Positions 48,344 to 62,427 of a stretch of DNA of 64,000 nucleotides are shown piece by piece. Every line of letters begins with the position of its first letter. Within the stretch, counting starts at the first letter, position 1. The notes beneath the pieces are model-generated. The model saw nothing but the letters and a program-made list of their open reading frames with translations. It searched no databases and was not told the DNA's origin. The position numbers and the translations under genes are program-made. This DNA comes from Luzula sylvatica (Eukaryota; Streptophyta; Magnoliopsida; Poales; Juncaceae), in assembly GCA_946800325.1 (NCBI GenBank), contig OX326961.1, forward strand, positions 45,781,415-45,845,414. Direction: 5' to 3'.

Positions 48344-48965
48344 CTAAAACCACACTACATCTTGACATTGTTTGGGTCCTTGACCATGTATATTTGTGCC
48401 CACTAGCATATCCGTTATGCATCTTCTGAAATTTATGTTGCTCGCCAATCAAACGGCTGTCATATTCTTTCTGAAACTTCTAAAACCACATTAAAGTCCC
48501 TTAAAATCATCCAAGGTATATTTCCTCCTGGCTTGGCACGTTTTAGTTCGTCGTAGAAATTATGCCTGCTAGCCGGCTCATTTGGGCTATATACTACTGT
48601 AATCCCAATTTCGCTCAGGTCCCATTTTCATTGTAGTATTATTGTAATGGTATATCCCTTTATTCACATCTTGTATTGAGAACAATTGCTCCTTCCATGC
48701 CATTAATATTCCTCCAACAGTTTCTCTAGTCGGAAGACAATCAAAAGCATTCGTTAGATTTCCACGTCTCCTTCTGGATGGTATTAGTTAGGTCTTGTAT
48801 CTTGGTCTCTTGTAGACATACTATGTGAGATTTCTCCATTGTGATATTCTTTCTTACTGACATTCTTTTATCCGCCTGATTGGGACCTCTTACATTCTAT
48901 GTCATAATCTTCATGTCATAATCTTGATCTATCTTGATCTTGTCATTTAGGATCCTAGAAGTTAT
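48344..48965 (-). pseudogene. LINE endonuclease relic, minus strand
   Basis: Read on the minus strand from about 48910, with stops and shifts: WNVRG-like, then HIVCLQETK, GILMAWKEQ, YSPNEPASRHNFYDEL, IPWMILRDFNVVLE. These are the landmarks of the L1-type apurinic endonuclease domain (normally GDFN; here RDFN). It is fused at 48343 to copia RT within a shared 'aacttctaaaaccaca' word that also occurs near 48477. Confidence 0.7.
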
Positions 48966-49079
48966 GTTTACTATTAAAAAAAATTGTATTTACTATTTTC
49001 AGGTCTGGTCCAAAGGGTTTTGGACTTGTCCAAAAGGGTTTTGGACAAAACCCTTCATAATTATCATTTTTCAATGTAA

Positions 49080-50163
49080 CTAGAAGAATTGTCCGCGCTC
49101 CGCGACGGGTTTAAATAAATTAATGAACATCAGATTCAATATAATTATTAGATCAAGAATGGTATTATTTTTTTTTCAAATAGATAAATAAATTATTGTG
49201 CATTAAATACACATACTCAAATAAGTGGTTGAGACACATATTTGAAAAATAAATAACACACACAAAAACATACATATACTTAAAAAATAAATAATAAATA
49301 TAATTATAATCATTTTTTTGTGTAATATAATATCTTTAAATTAGTAACACAAACATATTATATTGAAAATTATTTTAAAATAAATTAATGCGATGCGAAA
49401 TATATTATCAAACAAATATGAAAATAATAAATTATATTGTTTATTGAATAAAACAAATATAATTATAAAAAGAAAAAGAAAAGGAAGAGAACATTTGGTA
49501 TCTAAAATAATCATATTTTAAAATAAATTAATCATTGTTTTGTGTAATATAATATCATAAAATAAATTAATGCAATACGAAATATATTATCAAACAAATA
49601 TGAAAATAATGCGTCGAAAATTATTTTAGTAGTAATGAACAGTAATTTAGTAGTAATGAACAGTAATTCAGCAGTGTATGAATAATACCCGATAGGGCAG
49701 AAATAGTAATGCAGGAACGCATGAACAGTAATTAATGAACAGTATTGATGACGTGGCCAGCTAGGGTTGAGCCAAATTGTAGTAAAATTAATGGGAGGAG
49801 TCAATTTTGATTGATTTTTTTATTTTTATCATATTTAAGACTCACAAGACAATATTACATGAATATTTTTTTTTTTTTAAAATTGTACAATTTAATATGT
49901 TTTTTTGTTAATATAATTTTTTTTGTAATTTTAGAATAATATAAGGTTTTAAATGTAAATTTGTGTTGTAAGAATTATTAGTCATCAGATTTTAAATTTT
50001 GTAAATATGAAAGAGCTTTGGACAAATGTTCTTTGGGCAAGATCCGGATCCTTATAATTCCGCTGGTGTATTATTATCGTATGACTGCTCATTTCTTTTG
50101 CAGCACAGCATCAGCTACCAAAACAAAAATACCGTCCGCACAATGGCGGGTGGTAGAAGCTAG
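49080..50163. mobile_element. AT-rich region bounded by two Helitron-like 3' ends
   Basis: At 49080 a minus-strand end reads hairpin 'gtcgcggagcgcggac', spacer, then CTAG before T. At 50160-50163 a plus-strand end reads 'ccgtccgc', loop, 'ggcgggtgg', 'tagaag', CTAG before T, and adjoins the start of the peroxidase duplication. Between them is AT-rich sequence with a direct repeat ('ttgtgtaatataatatc' near 49320 and 49535) and a 21-bp repeat 'tagtagtaatgaacagtaatt' near 49630. No gene. The 5' ends are not identified. Confidence 0.45.
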
Positions 50164-50210
50164 TATAATATATAATTTGCCATCCTTTCACCCTATCCCC
50201 AAATTACATA

Positions 50211-51645
<1,435 letters not shown>

Positions 51646-51700
51646 GGTGAGGAAAAAGTAAAGCAAGTGCTTGTGTGAATCGAGTCTAATTAGTCACTTG

Positions 51701-51708
51701 TATTTATA
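51701..51708 (-). promoter_or_regulatory. TATA box of peroxidase copy 2
   Basis: 'tataaata' on the minus strand, 56 bases upstream of the start codon, as in copy 1. Confidence 0.75.
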
Positions 51709-52022
51709 GTTGGTGTGAGGTTAACTTATTTATAAGTGCACTTTTTACTTTTGTATTTGTGTTTTCAACGTTTATCATGATTGGCACTAACGGATTTGTC
51801 CCTATGAGATTATTTACTTGATTAGGATCAGACTTGATGTTGATTAAGTTAGAGAGAATGCTCATACATATCATTGTCTAATAAAATGCTTTTTAGAGGA
51901 TTTACGTATTTACCCTTCCAAAAGTAGAATATTATATTTACCTTTGTAAAATTTCCAAATTGATAGCTTGAATTTGATATGAAATGGTGATTTTTGTTTA
52001 CCATGCCCAATTCAATCATCTT

Positions 52023-52234
52023 CAGGGACGGATCTTAGTGAGGGCCGCGGGGGGCGGTCGCCCCTCCAAGATTTTCGCCGAACAATGTGTATATCTAATG
52101 ATTCAGTGTATTTTATCAGTATAATAGCGTAAAATTTATTGTTTGTCCCCCTAAAAAAATTGCACAGTGTAATTTCAGAACCAATTTTTTATTTTGCCCC
52201 CCTCCCCAATGAATATTGTCAAGATCCGCCACTG
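52023..52234. mobile_element. Short hAT-type MITE (212 bp), copy 2 only
   Basis: Termini 'cagggacggatctt' and 'aagatccgccactg' are inverted repeats, and 'atcatctt' flanks both sides (52015-52022, 52235-52242). The 8-bp duplication and CAGNG end are hAT features. Copy 1 (near 21700) has the unoccupied site, so it inserted after the duplication. Confidence 0.9.
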
Positions 52235-53870
52235 ATCATCTTCAAGTAGGATTTGTTAATGAACCGAGCCTAGCTGAGCTAATACCTGCTCGAGCTCGGC
52301 CCAAGATCGAATCGAGCTAACTTGGCTCGAATTAGCTGTATATGTTCGAATATTTTTTGCAGCCCGTACTCGTATCGGTATTGATCGAGCCAGCTCGAGT
52401 CATTCTCAATTTTGTGGGTGAGAACGACTGAAGGACCATGTTGTGGAAGTCTTCCTTTGCCATGCTCCTCGTAGCAAGAATGAGTCAAAAACTACGACTC
52501 GGAGAAGAGACAAAAAGAGGTTTCATATGTTTGTGAATTCAATACTACATTATTGTGGGGACTAGGTTGCTAATTTAATTTTCGGGGCACATTAATGGCA
52601 CACGAGTCTTTAATCAGCCTTATGTTTGTAGAAAACAAATTAATTTATTTAAACATTCTCGATTGATGCATGCAAAATATTTAAGTTAGATTGGGACACC
52701 GTATCAAACCCCAAAAAGAATACCCCTTGATTTTTTTTGGACAAAGAAATATGTTAATAAAACATGATATGAATGATCCAATTAGTCAAGATCAGTAGCA
52801 CGCTCCCATTTAGCTAGTTACTGATGGTCACACTCTCGTCAACCCACCAATTTTTGAAATATTAGAATACTAGAAGTGTGACTTGTTTACGTACCTACCA
52901 ATTAATCCACTATTGCATGTTACTCTACTATAACATGCATGATGCCAAACAAATTAATTGGTTCAAGTCAAAAATACAGGGTCTACCTTTTGAAAATTCT
53001 TCGAATTATTTCATCCATGTCAAATCTATCTTTCACCATTGTTTAATAGGCCTAAGAACATTATTGTTTGGTCCTGATTATATTTATATATTCCCTTTAA
53101 TTAAATTCAGGAGTCCTTAGACCCACGAGGAATTTCCTTTTGAAACATCATAATTTCGAACCTAAGAATAGGGAGATTTTTCAAATTGATTTTTAGTGTC
53201 CAATAAGAATCAATTATTATATTCCTTCTTTCAAGGATAATAATGTTCTTTAGGTCTTTTGAATATTAAACAATAACAGTTGGGTGTATTGCAATTAAGC
53301 ACAGGAAAATCCCAAAATTGAGACCGACATTTCGTCGTTAATTTAGCCGACTTCGTCAATTTGGTGTGGATGTGTTGAAATTTAGCACATCGATTTGGTA
53401 TCTAGAAAACAACTGTTTTGTCTTGACCCATACAAACTTTACATGGTCTTAAAGTTTGGAAAAGCATTCATAAATTATGCTTATTTGTATAATGGCATAA
53501 TGCAGGACAGCCAATTATCCAAATTAACCTAAACTTTCCTTTCGACATTGACGCAAAAGTTAATTGTTTTAAATATTAGCTATTACAATATGATCTAATT
53601 TTGAATACTTATGTTTGTGTATACTTGTATTCTTTTTCGAGTAAATGAAGAAGGCTCGATAATTTTTCATTATTTGATTTGATGTCAGTAAGACTTGAAC
53701 TTACAATCTTTCACAACATATGATTTTTTGTGTCTTATACTCAATCAACTGAATTGTGGGCTCATTGACCACGTGATCACTTGTAATTATTATATTTTTA
53801 ACTATGAAATAGTAAGACGTGAATTGATTTATAGTTGATATTTCAAAACTTATATGTTATGACTATTTGT

Positions 53871-55385
53871 ATATCTTTTGTATACATAGGTACAAATTTT
53901 AAGTCAGGTTATATTTTTTTTGTGAAATTTAATAGTGCAATTAAAACCAATAGGTTCATATTCGACACAATGTTTACATGACAATGAATTATGAATATGA
54001 AAAATAAATTATTTTTTCATACACAATTATGTAATATTGTTATCTATGTTATGCAGATATTTCAAAACTTAAGTCGTATCGTATCGGATACCGATACCCA
54101 TACGATACTCGTCGGAACGTATCGAGTACTCCACGTGACATTTCCAAATATTTTATTTGAAAATAATAACTCTAATGTATCAAAAATATATTTGAAACAA
54201 AAATACAAATTTAAAATCAAAAATAATATGTAATACATACAAAAATATCTAAATATAATAAACATTTACTTAATATAAGTTATTTATGCAATAACAACTT
54301 TTAGTATATTTTATGTCAAAACCGTAAAAAGTATTCAGTATTAAATATATAAATTACAATTAATAAAATAATAAAATATCCTATATAATAGACGTAACGT
54401 ATTTTATTTTTATTTTTGAAAATCATGGTATCGTTGTATTCATAACATGTCGAATACGATACCTCTATATATATCCGTTCAATATAGATTGATATCTAAC
54501 AAATCTTATAAGTATGAATTATTAATACTACCTTATGATTTCCCTGTTTGCCAAATAAATAAAGAACTTTCTACGTAATTTAAAAAAAAAAATTCTATTA
54601 TAATGAACAATTTAAAATTAGTTTCTTGGTATTTTTCTTCTTCTTAAAAATAATAAAACTAATTCTTCCCTTCTTCTTCTTCAAAAAAAAAACAATATTA
54701 ATTATTTTCTTCAAAAAAAAAAATTAATAATTCCTCTCTTCTCCTTCTTCTTCTTCTTAAAATAAAATAAAATAGCATAACATGTGTTAAATAAAATGTT
54801 TGTAATGTTAAATATAAGTGACGCTATTGCAAAGTTAGTATGACTTAATTAAGAACAATTTATTACAAAACCAAACAAATAACTACTTTATTCTCGTTTA
54901 GGATGATTGATATTTATTATTTTTGTACCTAAACAATATTATCATTCCTAATTAAAAAATAAAATATTGCAAATGTAAAAACATAAATAAATAAAGTTAC
55001 TCATATTTTTTCTCTTGACAATGAATATTATAACACAAAATAAAACAAATACGCCCAAAGAATGATATTCAATCTTCATACTTGAAAAAAAAGATTCAAT
55101 TTGAAATTTGAAAAAAATATTATTTCTATTATATTTGATTCAATAAGAATCGCATAAGTTTTTTTTTAAAGATTATGATGGTTAGCAAATTGAAGAGATT
55201 ATGATTTTCTAGATACGAAAGATTCTTTTTACACAATTTATGAAGGATAATAAATATTGATAAATAAAAACTTAAACGGCAACTATTATAAATAAGAACA
55301 AAATAGTTATTTGTTAGATTCATTTTTAAATTTGCCCTCAGCTATAAGTAATGCCAGCTATTGTAATAGTCCTAAAATATTTGCA
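53871..55385. other. AT-rich intergenic DNA
   Basis: No gene seen. 54070-54135 ('cgtatcgtatcggatacc...') and 54424-54465 ('ggtatcgttg...gaatacgatacc') are inverted and may be the ends of a degraded MITE. Around 54640-54770 there are cttctt-rich microsatellite stretches. Confidence 0.4.
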
Positions 55386-55393
55386 TGTAAATA

Positions 55394-56134
55394 TAGGGAT
55401 GATCAAATGGTCGGTTCGGATCAAACCGAACCATTTAAAGTAAAATCAATTTAAACCGATCCAAATTAAATCTAAACCGAACCGACCAAATAAATATCTG
55501 AACCAAACTAAAACCGAACCAGTTAAACCAAACGGTTTAACTGGTTTATTCGGTTAAACCAAGCCGAATAAGAATGTAGTATAACCAATTTATACAATGT
55601 AGACTCTACCACTTTCATATATATAAATAACAAAAATCAATTTCTAATTACCACATATAATAGTTAATTGTCTAATTCAATTCACACAACAAAGAGAGGA
55701 ATGCTCCAAAAAAATTTAAATAAAAGTAACTAGTTCAAACTAATAACTAAAAAGTAAACATATGTCAGTGCAAAATAACATCAAATCCGCTAACTAAAAT
55801 TGACTAGTATTAAGTACTCGAATGCAAAATTTCACCAAAAATTTTTAATAAAAAAAGACTAACTCTATCATTTCAAACTTATAAAGTCACATTATTATGA
55901 ACATGATATATTCAAATATTGTATGCATTCCAAATTTCTATTATACCGTATATTTTTGCATGTCACGTGATAATTATAATGGTCGGTTCGATTTTGTTCG
56001 GTTTTCAAAACACAAAACCGAACCGAACCAATAAAAACCGAATAACACTAATTTTAAACCAAACCGAACCGAATAAATCAAAATTGACCAGTTCGGTTCG
56101 GTAACCAAATAAACCAAACCGTTTGAACAACCTA
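55394..56134. mobile_element. hAT-like MITE with cggtt-rich inverted ends
   Basis: Left end 'tagggatgatcaaa' and right end 'tttgaacaaccta' are imperfect inverted repeats. The flanks are 'tgtaaata' (55386-55393) and 'tgtaaatc' (56135-56142), an 8-bp duplication with one mismatch. Both ends carry repeated 'ggttcgg/ccgaacc' arms. 741 bp, non-coding. Confidence 0.75.
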
Positions 56135-56327
56135 TGTAAATCCATTTAAATTTTCTCAAATTTATATCCGGGACTTATTCAGGATGATAGTTCGATGATT
56201 ACATAATTATTTTATAATTTCATCTTAGTTTATCTCTCACTTAAATATGTGAATATAAACTATATAATAAAAATGTGTAGAAAAAGGCTGTTTAAAATAT
56301 AAATATTTTCATAGTTAAATTTTCAGA

Positions 56328-56871
56328 GGGATAGGATCAATGGCCAACACTCTTGTTTGGCCAACGTCGGCCAACACCACTTATTTCACTAAATCTAAAC
56401 ATGAGAATCGAATTTTAACCGTATAGATATGAATTATATTACTTGAGAATGTTGTAGATTAAATTTCATGAAAAATAAAAATTTCTATCATACTTATCAT
56501 AATACTTAAAGAAAATTAACGGTCGAAAATAATTACAACATGAATCATCATTAAATAAATTTTGAAATTCGATTTTTTTGGTTTGGATGTATTTTAAATC
56601 ATATAGATAGGCTAAGGATGAATTTTTACTAGGTTTCGAATTTCTCTTCATGGAAATCTAAAAATTTACCGAAATTGACGGTTGTGAAAATATGTTATTG
56701 ATTTTGTTAGATGCAAAAATCAAAATTGTACAAAATTTACTCTACATCATATCTAAATGATATAAAACATATCTATACGGTTAAAATTCGATTATAATAT
56801 TTATATTTAGTGAAATAAGTGGTGTTGGCCGACGTTGGCCAAACAAGAGTGTTGGCCATTGATCCTATCAC
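56328..56871. mobile_element. MULE-type MITE with about 64-bp terminal inverted repeats
   Basis: The left end (56328 on, 'g-g-gataggatcaatggcc') and the right end mirror each other for about 64 bp with few differences. The flanks are the 9-bp duplication 'attttcaga' (56319-56327 and 56872-56880). Long inverted repeats with a 9-bp duplication indicate a Mutator-like element. The interior is AT-rich and has no transposase. Confidence 0.9.
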
Positions 56872-56880
56872 ATTTTCAGA

Positions 56881-58930
56881 ATACATTATATTTGAATAAT
56901 AACAAATTAAAATATCCACTGCTATAGGAATTCTCTAATATAGATAGGAATATCAATAAGTATGATAATATCCGTTCCCTATGGTTATTCAACCCGAACG
57001 TAACGGATAATACCTGTTTAAACTTACTCGCAGAACTGGTATTACAAGATTGAATATGCTCGGCTCGGCTATGGGATGGGTATGGGAGAGTTCATACCCG
57101 ACGCGAACCCGTTTTACAATAATCCTAATCATATTAATATTAATAGTGTAATCTAATCTAATCTAATTGAATTTTTATTATTGCTATAATTTTTATTATT
57201 GTAGTGATTTTGAGTCGTAATATAATTTAAAGATATAGGTTATAAATGAATGTGTTTTGTGGGCCATACTTTTTTTGCTATGTTTTGTGCAATTCATTGA
57301 GTGATATTATATTATTATTGTTTTTTTTTTGTTATGTTATTTTAATTTTACAAACTATTTTGCGTTAGTATATATAAATATTTATTTATATATTATATAT
57401 AGGATTGCAACGGAGTCGATAACTTGTCGATTTATGTCCAGCTCAAGCTCTAGCTCCAGCTCCGCTCGACTTGTCGATAACTTGTACTAGTATGTTCGCT
57501 GATAGAGTTAGCTTTGCTATACTCACTTTGGGCTATTCCGTGCTCAAAAGCCTATTTGATTTCTCTGTGACATAATCCTAAATACCCCTATACATACTAT
57601 ACCGGTGCATACCTTTGAGAACCTGGTACTTTTACCGGACTTACTAAACCTATGAGTTGACTCGTACATCATCACTTCTTCTTGACTTATCTGTGACTGT
57701 ATATTCCTAGCAAACCGTGACCTTACCTATTCAATATGTCTCTCTTGAGTCTTGCCTATTCAATAGGCATCCCTTGTCAAAACCACTATACATGTCCCTC
57801 TTTTTAGCATATTCCTTGACAAGCTACCAACTAGTGTTTTCAAGAGAAACAAAGAATACAACATTGTTTGGAGAGTTCATATGGACATATTTTCATGTGT
57901 TAGCTTAATTTTATTGTCTTTACTATTTTTTTTTTTTTTTAATGATACCAAACAAGCGAGCACTTGTTGTTATTGGTAGCTGTATTTTTTTTAGCGAGCA
58001 CTTGTTGTTATTGGTAGCTGTATTTTTTTTATTATGATGCCGATGAGACTCGAATTCATAATGTTTCGAACGTGTGATTTTGTTGTGTCAAACACTCAAT
58101 CAACTAGGTTATGACATCATTTACATCTTTATTATTTTATTGTGTTTACCATTTTATCAACATAATTACAAGATTGAAAAGATGAACATTCGGCTGCTTA
58201 ATTTTATTGTTTCGATTAATAAGAGAGATGAGAGGAAGGGCAAGGCGCCACATGCAGAACTTGAATTGAGGATGATTGACGAGACTGGTGTTTATATTTC
58301 AAATATTACGTATTATATACTAATTTTTTTTTTTTGAGAAAAATTATATACTAATTTTTAGTATATTATATATTATGAATTAATTGGAATGAAAATAATT
58401 AGGTTAAAAGTCAAGTTCAAATTTATTTCGTGTTTAATCCGAGTGAACCGGATTGAACTCGAACTCACCTCGATAAATTTTCGAGTTATCTCGGCTCAGC
58501 TGAATTAATTTCGATTCAGTGTCGAGTGACGGAGCGAGTTATCACCGATCTACTATCGAGTCGAGCACGAGCGAACTACGACCCACGACCTAAACTTGCA
58601 GTTTTAATTACATATTATAAATTAAACATGAGAAAATTTTCCGTAAATAATCCGAAAATACGCGAGGTAAAGTATTTGGTAAATGAATCGGGTATGTATA
58701 CTATCCAATTATCCATGTAAAGATATAAGTGTACCTATACCGAACTGACCTATACCCGCCCGTTCACATCCGTCCCACTTCTTAAGATTTTTAAGGCCCA
58801 ATTGATAAATGTAAGTAAGCCCAGTCCATACCGGGATTCCAAATTTCGGTGACCAGACCAAAAAAAAATCTCTATTGACATCACAATCCGGATTTGATAT
58901 CTCGGTTTATTCCTAAACTCCGGATTTCAA
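56881..58930. other. Intergenic DNA with small repeats
   Basis: No convincing gene. It contains a perfect 38-bp tandem duplication (57955-57992 and 57993-58030) ending in poly-T, a degraded 'cgggta'-type hAT end near 57000-57110, and a 'ctcga/tcgag'-rich stretch at 58440-58570. The 57717-57908 and 58074-58337 open frames have no recognisable features. Confidence 0.5.
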
Positions 58931-58974
58931 ATCCTTGAATACCCTCAAACCCCAGATACTGAGATTAGCTGTCA

Positions 58975-58989
58975 ATGGCAGTTTCATGA
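58975..58989 (+). promoter_or_regulatory. Short upstream ORF in the TruA-like gene leader
   Basis: ATG GCA GTT TCA TGA lies 33 bases upstream of, and in frame with, the main start. A second upstream ATG at 58986 opens a different frame that overlaps the main coding sequence to 59159. Whether both are in the mRNA depends on the unknown transcription start. Confidence 0.4.
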
Positions 58990-59007
58990 GCGACCATCTG
59001 CTTCGAC

Positions 59008-60925
59008 ATGGTTGCTCTCTCTTCTCTCCGTTTGTCTTTCTCTCCATTTCTTCATTCGAGAAGCTTTACCTCTCTCTTCTACTTCACGAAAGCCAGACAT
59101 TGTTCTGTACCGTGCTCTTCTTCTCTCGCTTCTCACTCTTCTCCTTCACTAGCTGTTGATTCCCATCAGGAGGGGTTGAGATGGGAATCGTTTCACAAGA
59201 AGAAGGTCGTTATGCGTGTCGGCTATGTCGGAACGGATTACAAAGGTACTCAAATACTTCCTCTCTGATTTCACATTGCAAATTCACTGCATTTTAGTTC
59301 ATCAATTCGTATTTCAGGGCTTCAGAAGCAACAGGTCGTCAATGGAGTAGTATTAAGTAAGAACAATCCCAGTTTCTTTTCACTTCAATTCGTAATCTCC
59401 ATTGAAGTTTTTCTAAATCAATCCTTCCCTTTGATTGAAAAATCGAAATGCAGCCATTGAAGCAGAGCTAGAATCTGCAATCTTCAAGGCTGGTGGAATC
59501 CTTCCCACAAATTTCGGCCACCTCCAAAAAGTTGGATGGACTCGGAGCAGCCGTACCGACAAAGGCGTCCATTCTTTGGCAACAATGATTTCGTTAAAAA
59601 TGGAGATACCATTAGACGCATGGGATAAAGATTCACTTGGAATGAATCTCGCAAAATTCATTAATTCTCATCTCCCAAATAATATCCGCGTTTTCAGCGT
59701 TTTACCTTCTCAAAAGTATTCAAAATAATACAAAATTCTTTCCAATTCCAATTTTCATTCACTCGTATAAACTATAATTATGTTTATTTTTTAGGAATTT
59801 TGATGCGAGGAGAGAATGTTTATATCGTAAATATTCGTATCTCCTTCCTGCAAAATTAATCGGAATTGAAAACAATTCCACTTTTTCAGAAATTGAAAGT
59901 CATTTATCTGAATTCAAATCAATCCTCAAGTCCTTCGAGGTACCTTTATTCAGAAATTTATATTAATTGTACTAATTAGATCACTAACATTTTAATTAAT
60001 TATTTAATTATTTAATTTTATAGGGCGAACATGCATTTCATAATTATACAATTCGTTCTGTGTATAGAAAACAAGGCCAAAATAAAAAACCTTATAGAAG
60101 CAGAAGAGCAAAACCAGTTCAAAATTCAACCATTTCGGATCCCCAACAAATTACACACGAAAACCTCCCTGCTGACCTGGCAGATGTAGACGACAGTTAT
60201 GAAGAAGATTCTAAAGAAACTGAAAAGGAAGCTTCTACAAACTCGTCAGATAGAACTCGAGCAAAATGGTTACTTGAACCCGACGAGTCAGATAGACTCA
60301 CAGCCGCTCATTTTCGAAAAATATTAAATTGTTCTTGCGGGCCTCTAGAGAGAGAAAATTCGTCGAATTTGAATTTCTTAGAAATTTCCATTTGTGGCGA
60401 ATCTTTCATGCTCCATCAGGTCCAATAATCAAATTAATCAACTTCAACTTTCTACTTATTTTTTTATTTTTATTTTTTTTGGAATAATGGCAGATTCGTA
60501 AAATGGTAGGAACTGCAGTGGCGGTTAAGCGAGGATTACTCCCCAAAGACATAATCGAAATCTCGTTAATTAAATTCTCACGAGTAGTTTTACCACTAGC
60601 CCCCTCAGAAGTTCTGATATTACGGGACAACAGTTTTTTCTTGAAAACCCAACCCGGTAAGAACGTCAGACCCGGATTGCAAACCATGGAGGAGCCTGAG
60701 GAGGTTAGCAATGCGGTTATGGAGTTCTATGAGACGGTTTTGGTGAGGCAAATGGCGAGGTTTTTAGACCCGTTAAGATTGCCTTGGGATGATTGGGTTG
60801 AGAAGTTGGAAGTTTATTCGGGTATACCCGACCCGGAATTGGAGGAGGTTAGAGTGGCTTATAGGAATTGGAGACAGAATTTGGTCCCAACGGAAAAGGC
60901 GGACACGGCAATAAATACTCAATGA
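59008..60925 (+). CDS. TruA-family tRNA pseudouridine synthase
   Basis: Converts uridine to pseudouridine in tRNA (TruA acts on the anticodon arm, positions 38-40; target here is by family only). Six exons: 59008-59245, 59318-59356, 59454-59715, 59795-59939, 60024-60419 and 60494-60925, all GT-AG, total 1512 bases (503 residues). Landmarks: [15 protein letters not shown], the catalytic aspartate in [20 protein letters not shown]...[24 protein letters not shown] and the C-terminal PGKNVRPGL part. The first 50-60 residues are rich in S, L, F and R and look like an organelle transit peptide. An acidic and lysine-rich insert (about residues 240-315) makes it longer than bacterial TruA, as in other plant members. 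The start is the first ATG that opens the long frame. Confidence 0.93.
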
Positions 60926-61614
60926 TTTTTATTTTAGCATTTACAATTTAGTCCGATGATTTATTTTTTTAATATATTTTTAAGTAATTTTCTTATGCTA
61001 CATTATCATAATCATTTCAATTGTTGTATCGAAATATGTGGCAAAATTTAATTCGTTGGTGTAATTATTTTAAGAGAATTGCAATTGTTATGTAGAATCC
61101 AAGACATTCAAATTCAGATTATGTCACCCAATTAAATTGAACCGACCGATTATGTCTCATTTTTTTAGTTTTTAATTTTATGTATCATTTTTTTAGTTTT
61201 TATCTGATATGGCAGTTTTGAAATATTAAAATTTAAAACAATCATGTATAATTTTATTTTATATTTTTTGTTAAGTAAAATACGAATTTTATTAATGATA
61301 TGTATTATTCAAAAATTGTTAATTTCTTATTCCGATTAAGATTTCGATTTATTCGATTTTGTTTTCAGTCGGTTTAAAATTGATTTCCGTTCAGATCAAT
61401 TTGAATATAGTTCTGTTCAGATCAGATTAATTCGATTTGAACCGAACCGAATTAGAACGTTGATTCGCTAAAAAAAATCGATATAATTCACTATGAGTTG
61501 GCTCAATTAAGCCCAAGATAATTTGGGCTGAGTGAAACTCTAGTCATTTTAGACACGACGCTGACCAGTGGGCCCACTTCGTCAGAACCCTCCCTCGCCT
61601 TTCTTGCCAGTGTC
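60926..61614. other. Intergenic spacer between the TruA-like and PPR genes
   Basis: AT-rich, with a 'ttcggt/gaaccga'-type repeat near 61350-61470. It contains the 3' end of one gene and the promoter of the next; no TATA box is clear. Confidence 0.5.
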
Positions 61615-62427
61615 ATGTTCTTCCTCCGGCGGGCTGTTACCAGCAAAACCCTACTTCCCCAAATATTCCTAACGAAATCCTCGTTTTCTTCGCACTTGGC
61701 GTCGAGTCCTAGCTTGTCGATATGGCGAAGGAAGAAGGAGATGGGGAAAGAAGGTATTTTCGTAGTACAACAGCTCAAGCGGCTCGCCCCGTCACCCACC
61801 ACCGCCGGTTCAGCTCGACTCGACCAGTTCATGAGATCCCATGTGGCTCGTCTCGTTCGGACCGATCTATTTGCAGTATTAGCTGAGTTCCAACGTCAAG
61901 ACCTCGTCTTCCTCTCCATGAAGGTCTGATCGATCTCCAAATAAAACTTTCTCATTGTTGTATCAATAAATTAGTAGTAATTATCACTAATTGTTTGCGT
62001 CGAAATGCCGGTACAGATATACGGTGTAGTGAGAAAGGAGATATGGTACAGGCCAGACATGTATTTCTACAGAGACATGCTATACACGCTCGCTCGAAAC
62101 AAAAGGCTCGAAGAAGCAAGAAACGTTTGGTCCGATTTGAAATTCGAAAATGTGCAATTCGATCAACATACATATGGTGATATAATCAGGGCATTCTGTG
62201 ATGGCGGTTTGATTGATTTCGCAATGGAGTTTTACGACGACATGAGAAGCTCGTCAGACCCGCCTCTGTCGCTTCCGTTTCGGGTTATTTTGAAAGGATT
62301 GGTACCTTATCCTGAATTAAGAGAGAAGGTGAAACAGGATTTCTTGGATTTGTTTCCTTATATGATCATTTACGATCCTCAAGAGGATCTGCTTGATGAT
62401 TATGATGATGAAAAAAGTAGACATTAA
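61615..62427 (+). CDS. Short PPR protein, THA8-like
   Basis: Two exons, 61615-61923 and 62017-62427, GT-AG and phase 0, total 720 bases (239 residues). The N-terminus is rich in R, S, T and F without early acids, fitting a mitochondrial or plastid transit peptide. The rest matches the small THA8-like PPR family: RLVRTDLFAVLAEFQRQ, IYGVVRKEIWYRPDMYFYRDML, ARNKRLEEARNVWSDL, HTYGDIIRAFCDGGLIDFAMEFYDDM. This covers about three to four PPR motifs. Known THA8 proteins bind organelle RNA and help splicing of specific plastid introns; the target of this one cannot be told. The acidic tail LLDDYDDEKSRH is noteworthy. The start is the first ATG giving a targeting-like N-terminus. Confidence 0.88.

Noticed and set aside
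52279..52488. 69-residue minus-strand frame
   Set aside because: The copy 1 flank has a different sequence length here and does not keep the frame; it is in the peroxidase upstream region.
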